IMG/VR virus record: IMGVR_UViG_3300034175_000100
Coordinates: 1 to 27,039 of that record
Origin: a virus
DNA: 27,039 nt
Reading direction: 5' to 3' (one strand)
Positions within the stretch are counted from its first letter, which is position 1. Every line of letters starts with the position of its first letter. Shown here piece by piece: positions 22,573-27,039 of the stretch. The notes under the pieces are model-generated. The model had not been told where the DNA came from. It ran no database searches and saw only the letters and a program-made list of their open reading frames with translations. The translations under genes and the position numbers were made by a program.

Positions 22573-23280
22573 ATGGAGAGATTCTCCGCAAGCAATGCGG
22601 CCAAGCACATGGCGTGCCCGGCCTCGGCGAACCTGCCGTTGGCCATCCCGAACTACGTGCCTCCGGACCCGACCATCCGAGGCGTTGCCGCTGACCACGG
22701 CACCGACATGCACGGGATCTTCGAGAAGATCATGGAGCTGCCGAACGCAGAGATCGGCTACTGGCTCAAGGTCCTGCAGTACATCTACGACTTGCGCAAG
22801 ACGCGCAGGTTCAAGGTCCTGACCGAGCAGAAGATCACCGCCGAGTGGCTGGTCTCCAAGCCCAGCACCACGGTGGACCTGGTGCTCTACACGCAGGACG
22901 AGATCCACGTGCTGGATCTGAAGTGGGGAAAGATCGCGGTCGAGGTCATCGACAACGACCAGCTCCTCTTCTACGGGGTGTGCTTCGCGCACCTCGCACC
23001 GAAGGCCAAGGGCATGAGGATCCACGTGCTGCAACCTGCAGCCGACAACCTCGAGTCGCACTACTACACGGCCGACGAACTCAAGGAGTGGATGGACAAA
23101 GCGATCGCTGCCGAGTCCAAGATCCTGGCGGGCGATGTGACCTTCGGTCCGTCCGACAAGTGCACGTTCTGCCCGGCGTACCCGCACTCGCGGTCCGCCA
23201 AGGGTCGGCCGCTCTGCCCGGCAACAATGCAGATGCTGTACCCGCCCATCATCGACGAGGACGAGATCCTCAGTCTGTAG
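22573..23280 (+). CDS. DUF2800-family PD-(D/E)XK nuclease with Fe-S-type cysteines, 235 aa
   Basis: ATG at 22573 with AGGAGGAACCA directly upstream. The N-terminus SASNAAKHMACPAS and the early GTDMH fit RecB/Cas4-like nucleases. The active site is visible as TVDLVL (Asp102) and VLDLKWGK (Asp115, Lys117), followed by DNDQLLFYGV, the conserved Gln-Tyr motif region. Cys15 together with Cys197, Cys200 and Cys215 (CTFC...C) gives the one-plus-three arrangement of a [4Fe-4S] cluster as in Cas4/AddB nucleases. In the DUF2800 family these are phage exonucleases of replication/recombination. The next gene, the polymerase, starts 11 bases after its stop, so they form one operon. Confidence 0.85.
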   Translation: MERFSASNAAKHMACPASANLPLAIPNYVPPDPTIRGVAADHGTDMHGIFEKIMELPNAEIGYWLKVLQYIYDLRKTRRFKVLTEQKITAEWLVSKPSTTVDLVLYTQDEIHVLDLKWGKIAVEVIDNDQLLFYGVCFAHLAPKAKGMRIHVLQPAADNLESHYYTADELKEWMDKAIAAESKILAGDVTFGPSDKCTFCPAYPHSRSAKGRPLCPATMQMLYPPIIDEDEILSL

Positions 23281-23291
23281 AAGGAGGCACC

Positions 23292-25424
23292 ATGCAAGGC
23301 ATCACCGGTCTCGACTTCGAGACCTACAGCGCGGTGGACCTGCCGACCTACGGGATGGACAGGTACATGGACGACAAGTCATTCACCCCGCTGCTTGCCT
23401 CCTGCTACATGGAGGACAACAGCGGGGTGCACTTCAAGACGAGGTTCGACTTCGTCAAGGACTTCGACGCAGCGAAGACAGGGCTGTTCGATCTGATCAA
23501 CGGTCGCACAATCTGCGGACAGAACGTCGCGTTCGAGGAGCGCACGCTCGAGTGGCTGTACCCAGGGTCGTTCACGCCGGAGGAGTTCATCGACTCCGCG
23601 GTGGTGGCACGGGTGGCCGGTGCAGGCTCGAGTCTCGAGCACGCAGCACGCCAGCTGCTGGACTCCAGCAAGATGGAGGAGGGTCGCAACCTGATCAAGC
23701 TCTTCTCGTGTGCGGGTCCATACCAGGAGGCGAACGACTCACCGTTGTTCGACCCACTGGTGGTGGCCCACAACCCGAAGGAGTGGCAGACCTACCAGGA
23801 CTACTGCGACGTGGACGCTGAGCTCAGCTTCCGCCTTGTCAAGAACTGGAGCTTCCTGCTCGGTGACAACGAGCAGGAGTACGACGTGCTGACCCGCAAG
23901 ATGAACCAGGTGGGCTGGCGTGTCGATCTCGACAAGGTGCACGAGATGCAGCGTCGCTTCGAGGAGAACAAGGTGCAAGCCGTCGAGGAGTTCTACGCAG
24001 ACGTGACACCCAACGTCGACGTGGACAAGCGGCTCAACTTCAACAGCTTCCCGCAGATGAAGGAGTTCTGTGCTGCGCGTGGAGTGAAGGCACGGTCGTT
24101 CGACAGTGACCACGTCGACAGCCTGCTGGATCGGATCACCGACAGACTGAGGACCAACACCAAGCTCACGCCCGAGCAGGTCTCCAACCTGCACGACGTG
24201 AGGGAGTTCCTACGTACCAAGCAGGTCCTGGGTGGCAGTAGTCTGTCCAAGCTGCAGAAGATCATCGACCTCACCGGCAACGACGGTCAGCTGCGCAACT
24301 CATACATGCACGTGGGAGCAGGGGCAACCCTGCGCACCACGGGCAGGGGTGTACAGATGCAGAACCTCAAGCGTCTCACCGAGCCGGCCGACATGTCCGA
24401 GCTCGACGACGCAACCGTCGAGTGGAGCAACGACGAGCTGGCCGTGAACCTGCGGCAGGTCTTCACGGCCAGGCACCCTGACGGGGTGCTGATCGTCGGA
24501 GACTTCTCGTCTGTCGAGTCACGAGGGCTGGGCTACATTGCCGGCGCCGAGTGGAAGATGGAGGCGTACCACCAGGGCAAGGACCTGTACAAGGTGCTGG
24601 CCCAGGAGATGTTCTCCGTCAGCTACGACGCAGTGACCAAGCCACAGCGGCAGACTGGCAAGGTCGGTGAGCTCAGCTGTGGCTACGGTGCTGGGCCCGG
24701 AGCGGTCAAGGACTTCGCAGCCAAGATGGGTGTGGAGTTCACCGAGGGTGAGGCGGCGCAACTGGTCTCCGACTGGCGAGCCACCAACCCCGAGGTCGTC
24801 CGCCTGTGGGACCTGCTCGACAAGACGCTCCGTGAGGTGGTCGAGGGCGGGAACCGCAACTACCACCAGCTGCTGGGCAACGACCTCGTCGTCTGCTTCG
24901 AGGAGATCTCCACGCCCAGCAGTCTGCGTCTGCTGAACCCGCACGCGAAGTCCATCAGGATGACGCTGCGCCACAACAGCCGGCCGCAGGGCGAGCTGCT
25001 CCTGTCTCGGGTGTTCCACGGGTGTTACGTCCGTGGCCGGGACATCGGCTACTACAAGCCTGCCAAGAACAAGGGTGGTGACCCGTGGATCAACTGCTAC
25101 AAGCACCCGAAGACGGGACAGGTGGTGTTCTACAAGCTGTACGGCGGCAAGCTGTCAGGGATCCTGACGCAGTCGCTGTGCCGTGAGCTGTTCTTCTACT
25201 CGCTGCGTGAGCTGCAAAAGGTGATCGACCGGTACAGCAACGTCAAGATCGTCGGTCAGTTCCACGACGAGATCGTCGTGGACTGGCAACCGGGCTACGC
25301 CATAGCTCCAAGTATCGGGCTCGATCTCCTCGAGCAGGAGATGAGCAAGTGCATGAGCACCACCGTGCTGCCGGGGTTCCCCTTGGCAGCAGACATCAAG
25401 AGCGCCTACCGCTACATCAAGTAG
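23292..25424 (+). CDS. Family A DNA polymerase with 3'-5' exonuclease, 710 aa
   Basis: I take ATG 23292, which follows AAGGAGGCACC, although the frame is open further upstream. Exonuclease: ExoI GLDFETYS (Asp8, Glu10), ExoII GQNVAFEERTL with Glu82 where Asp is usual, ExoIII YCDVD (Tyr171, Asp175). Polymerase: motif A GDFSSVESR (Asp404), motif B from Arg453 and Lys457 to GYG, motif C GQFHDEIVVDW (His658, Asp659, Glu660). It lacks a 5' nuclease domain. This is the replicative polymerase of the phage, working with the SSB-like and nuclease products upstream and the RuvC-like enzyme downstream. The substitution in ExoII may weaken proofreading but many phage polymerases vary there. Confidence 0.95.
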   Translation: MQGITGLDFETYSAVDLPTYGMDRYMDDKSFTPLLASCYMEDNSGVHFKTRFDFVKDFDAAKTGLFDLINGRTICGQNVAFEERTLEWLYPGSFTPEEFIDSAVVARVAGAGSSLEHAARQLLDSSKMEEGRNLIKLFSCAGPYQEANDSPLFDPLVVAHNPKEWQTYQDYCDVDAELSFRLVKNWSFLLGDNEQEYDVLTRKMNQVGWRVDLDKVHEMQRRFEENKVQAVEEFYADVTPNVDVDKRLNFNSFPQMKEFCAARGVKARSFDSDHVDSLLDRITDRLRTNTKLTPEQVSNLHDVREFLRTKQVLGGSSLSKLQKIIDLTGNDGQLRNSYMHVGAGATLRTTGRGVQMQNLKRLTEPADMSELDDATVEWSNDELAVNLRQVFTARHPDGVLIVGDFSSVESRGLGYIAGAEWKMEAYHQGKDLYKVLAQEMFSVSYDAVTKPQRQTGKVGELSCGYGAGPGAVKDFAAKMGVEFTEGEAAQLVSDWRATNPEVVRLWDLLDKTLREVVEGGNRNYHQLLGNDLVVCFEEISTPSSLRLLNPHAKSIRMTLRHNSRPQGELLLSRVFHGCYVRGRDIGYYKPAKNKGGDPWINCYKHPKTGQVVFYKLYGGKLSGILTQSLCRELFFYSLRELQKVIDRYSNVKIVGQFHDEIVVDWQPGYAIAPSIGLDLLEQEMSKCMSTTVLPGFPLAADIKSAYRYIK

Positions 25425-25430
25425 ACGCAC

Positions 25431-25464
25431 GCGAGGCCCCGGGTGACCAAGCCCGGGGCCTCGC
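25431..25464 (+). terminator. 13-bp perfect hairpin after the polymerase gene
   Basis: GCGAGGCCCCGGG (25431-25443), loop TGACCAAG, CCCGGGGCCTCGC (25452-25464). It starts 6 bases after the polymerase stop and lies 26 bases before the next start codon. No T-run. Confidence 0.7.
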
Positions 25465-25489
25465 ACCGACTCAACGGGAAGGAGATTCC

Positions 25490-25972
25490 GTGAACCAGAC
25501 TACACACATCATCGGGGTTGACCCAGGGATCGTGCACACCGGGGTGGTGTCGTTGATGTTCTTCCCGGAACGGAGGCACATTGCGGTGGGCCACTGCGTG
25601 GTGCTGGGGCCTGATGCCCAGGCAGTGAAGCAGTACTGCCCGGCCAAGGCCATCGGCTTCATTGAGGGCTACCGGCCGCGACACCACATGCAGCACGACA
25701 GCAAGATGGTGAAGGCTGTCGCAGAGATGCGTGCAGCCACTGGCTTCAAGGTGCTCGACAACACCGGCGTCAAGAAGATCGTCCTGCCGTCCGTGATGGA
25801 GGTGCTCGGGGTGCAGAAGTTCAGCACTCCGACACACCACGACGACCTGCGTTCCGCAGCGCGCATCGCGTTGCTGGGAATGTACAAAGACACCGACCTC
25901 AACCGCCTGGTCGCAACCGTGATCAAGGCCCACCTGGACCAGACAGACGTCTGGTCCGTGACTCACCACTAG
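25490..25972 (+). CDS. RuvC-like Holliday junction resolvase, 160 aa
   Basis: GTG at 25490 with AAGGAGATTCC upstream. RuvC/RNase H fold motifs: IIGVDPGIVHTG with Asp11, IEGYRPR with Glu59, and THHDDLRSAARIAL with His117, Asp118 and Asp119 before a helix. Length is normal for a bacterial or phage RuvC. These enzymes cut four-way or branched DNA, here probably to resolve replication intermediates before packaging. It follows the polymerase after a hairpin and lies 8 bases before the next gene. Confidence 0.85.
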   Translation: MNQTTHIIGVDPGIVHTGVVSLMFFPERRHIAVGHCVVLGPDAQAVKQYCPAKAIGFIEGYRPRHHMQHDSKMVKAVAEMRAATGFKVLDNTGVKKIVLPSVMEVLGVQKFSTPTHHDDLRSAARIALLGMYKDTDLNRLVATVIKAHLDQTDVWSVTHH

Positions 25973-25980
25973 GAGATCCA

Positions 25981-26430
25981 ATGACCGACCGCAACGACGT
26001 CGTGACCGAGGTCATCGACCAGCGCGTGGCCCTCTACGGAGAGCCGATCAACTGCTTCACCCGCATCGCCACGGTGTGGTCCGGGATCCTCGACCACGAG
26101 ATCCAGGCGCACGAGGTTCCGCTCCTGCTGATGGGGCTGAAGCTGGTGCGGACCCAGCACACGCCGGACTACAGCGACAACAGCGACGACATCGAGGGCT
26201 ACCTCGACATCTTCCGCACCATCGTGGGCGAGGACATGGTCCACGCCCGGCTGTCGTCGGAGTACTGGGCGCAGAAGAACGGTGAGGTCGACGAGCCCGT
26301 CCCGTTCCTGTTGCCCGGTCAGGTCCCGAAGTGCATCCACTGTGACGAGACCGAGGCGTTCCACAACCCGGTCACCGGGAGCTGTGCACGCCCGGGCTTC
26401 GCCGACTCCACCTACCAGGTGGAGGAGTGA
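25981..26430 (+). CDS. DUF6378-like protein with C-terminal Cys/His motif, 149 aa
   Basis: ATG at 25981 after TAGGAGATCCA. Residues 1-85 have the pattern RVALYG..., then IATVWSGIL, then LLLMGLKLVR and SDDIEGYLDIF, which I recall from the DUF6378 domain of actinophages (a small all-helical domain of unclear, possibly MazG-like nucleotide-related role). The C-terminal part has CIHCDETEAFHNP followed by Cys, a probable zinc ribbon not always present in the family. Its stop overlaps the next start (GTGA). Confidence 0.7.
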   Translation: MTDRNDVVTEVIDQRVALYGEPINCFTRIATVWSGILDHEIQAHEVPLLLMGLKLVRTQHTPDYSDNSDDIEGYLDIFRTIVGEDMVHARLSSEYWAQKNGEVDEPVPFLLPGQVPKCIHCDETEAFHNPVTGSCARPGFADSTYQVEE

Positions 26431-26771
26431 GCACCGGCCGACGGGTGACCGCACGTGTCTTCGCCCAGGTGAAGCCCACGTTCGGTACCCGCTACGACTC
26501 AGCGCAGGGGCAGCACCTGCCGACGGTCACGTCGATCACGATCGTGTCCACCACGAAATCTCGTAGTCCGGCCAAGGCCGGGTGCGTGGTCGTCGAGCTC
26601 AAGCTCGACTTCCCGGAGCAGGCGTTCCTGCCGTTGCAACCGACAGCAGTCATCACCATCCCGGACAACTTCGTCGGGCTGGACACCATTGAGATCGAGG
26701 CCCTCGATCCGACCGACATGAACGACGACCAGGTGGCCGCGTACTTGGCCAGCCAAGGGAGGCAGACATGA
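26427..26771 (+). CDS. Unknown 114-aa protein
   Basis: GTG at 26427 overlaps the preceding stop (GTGA) and is preceded by GGTGGAG. The protein is beta-rich (VTSITIVSTT; CVVVELKLDF; PTAVITIPDNFVG) with an acidic C-terminal helix (DPTDMNDDQVAAYLAS). No motif recognised. It overlaps the next start (ATGA), so it is coupled to the endonuclease-like gene. Confidence 0.7.
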   Translation: MSTGRRVTARVFAQVKPTFGTRYDSAQGQHLPTVTSITIVSTTKSRSPAKAGCVVVELKLDFPEQAFLPLQPTAVITIPDNFVGLDTIEIEALDPTDMNDDQVAAYLASQGRQT

Positions 26772-27039
26772 ACAGGATCAACCGCGAGAAGGGGTGGAGG
26801 TCCCTCGGGATCCTCACCTGGAACACCCGCATCAGCCTGGGTCTGACAGAACAGACCTGGTCGTGGGTGCTGGAGCACATCGCTCCGCTGCACGTGATCC
26901 TCTTCCAGGAGGTGAAGGACCCCAACCGGGTCCGCAACATCTTGGGTGACGACTGGTTCGTGTGGCCGTTCCTCAACTACCGGACCAACGGCTGTGTCGT
27001 GGCCCTCAAGGTGCGGCGCTTCACCGTGATCGACAAGGT
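26768..27039 (+). CDS. Endonuclease/exonuclease/phosphatase-superfamily protein, N-terminus (truncated by window edge)
   Basis: ATG at 26768, overlapping the preceding stop as ATGA; the frame is open to the window end (90 codons). The visible part begins MNRINREKGWRSLGILTWNT, where ILTWN is the first EEP motif (Asn binds the metal), followed by VILFQEVKD, the Gln-Glu motif whose Glu binds Mg2+. The segment RTNGCVVALKVRRF fits the next beta strand. EEP enzymes include ExoIII/DNase I-type nucleases and phosphatases; a role in host DNA breakdown or base repair is plausible. The catalytic His and Asp lie beyond the window. Confidence 0.7.
   Translation, partial: MNRINREKGWRSLGILTWNTRISLGLTEQTWSWVLEHIAPLHVILFQEVKDPNRVRNILGDDWFVWPFLNYRTNGCVVALKVRRFTVIDK

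Noticed and set aside
22573-23280. Cas4 of a CRISPR system
   Set aside because: The nuclease shares the Fe-S/PD-(D/E)XK layout, but its neighbours (SSB-like, polymerase) and motif pattern fit the phage DUF2800 replication nuclease.
22845-23291. Longer N-terminus for the DNA polymerase
   Set aside because: The upstream extension overlaps the nuclease gene in another frame and has no ribosome site; ATG 23292 with AAGGAGG precedes the exonuclease motif LDFETYS directly.

Overview
The window looks like part of the genome of a lytic, probably short-tailed (podovirus-like) dsDNA phage of a GC-rich actinobacterium. Evidence: GC-rich coding with strong G/C preference at third positions, tightly packed ATGA/TGATG gene junctions, clean GGAG-type ribosome sites, a phage portal-like gene, and a phage DNA-metabolism cassette. 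I saw no integrase, repressor, tRNA or insertion sequence. From memory, a single gene of about 13-14 kb next to a portal gene recalls Microbacterium podoviruses with one enormous ORF; that link is recollection and not shown by the sequence.

Layout. (1) 1-14311, leftward: one 4620-residue ORF, followed by a portal protein with a 10-bp overlap (cut by the window edge). (2) 14312-16009, the divergent hub: promoter-side inverted repeats, a 23% GC island with a long TA palindrome, one isolated 105-aa gene with its own UUCG-loop terminator, and then about 0.9 kb of non-coding DNA full of hairpins, two candidate structured RNAs, eleven exact copies of GTAGTCAC arranged as direct and inverted repeats (some inside a 138-bp nested palindrome), and a G-quadruplex-type purine tract. 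(3) 16010-19445, rightward: mostly small accessory genes, including a membrane protein, a lipoprotein-like peptide, a nucleotidyltransferase-fold protein and three translationally coupled microproteins. (4) 19540-27039, rightward: a MoxR-type AAA+ ATPase with a VWA partner, a DUF2815 ssDNA-binding-like protein, a DUF2800 PD-(D/E)XK Fe-S nuclease, a family A DNA polymerase with 3'-5' exonuclease, a RuvC-like resolvase, a DUF6378 protein, and the start of an endonuclease/exonuclease/phosphatase enzyme.

Most interesting point. The giant protein carries the sequence GGDHDGDTLAP near residue 900. The DxDGD core and the upstream Val-x-Val-His match the Mg2+-binding signature of two-barrel (multisubunit-type) RNA polymerases, with the same His-to-Asp spacing as bacterial beta-prime. 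Together with its size, its hydrophobic segments and its position next to the portal gene, this suggests a single-chain RNA polymerase fused into an internal, ejected virion protein, comparable in concept to N4 vRNAP (different fold) and crAss-like phage gp66 (same fold class). If so, the hairpin-rich divergent hub is the natural place to look for its promoters and for the replication origin used by the polymerase cassette on the right.

Several intergenic gaps carry GC-rich hairpins with 10-15 bp stems and no T-run, positioned between a stop codon and the next ribosome site. They may be actinobacterial-style terminators or transcript-processing elements.
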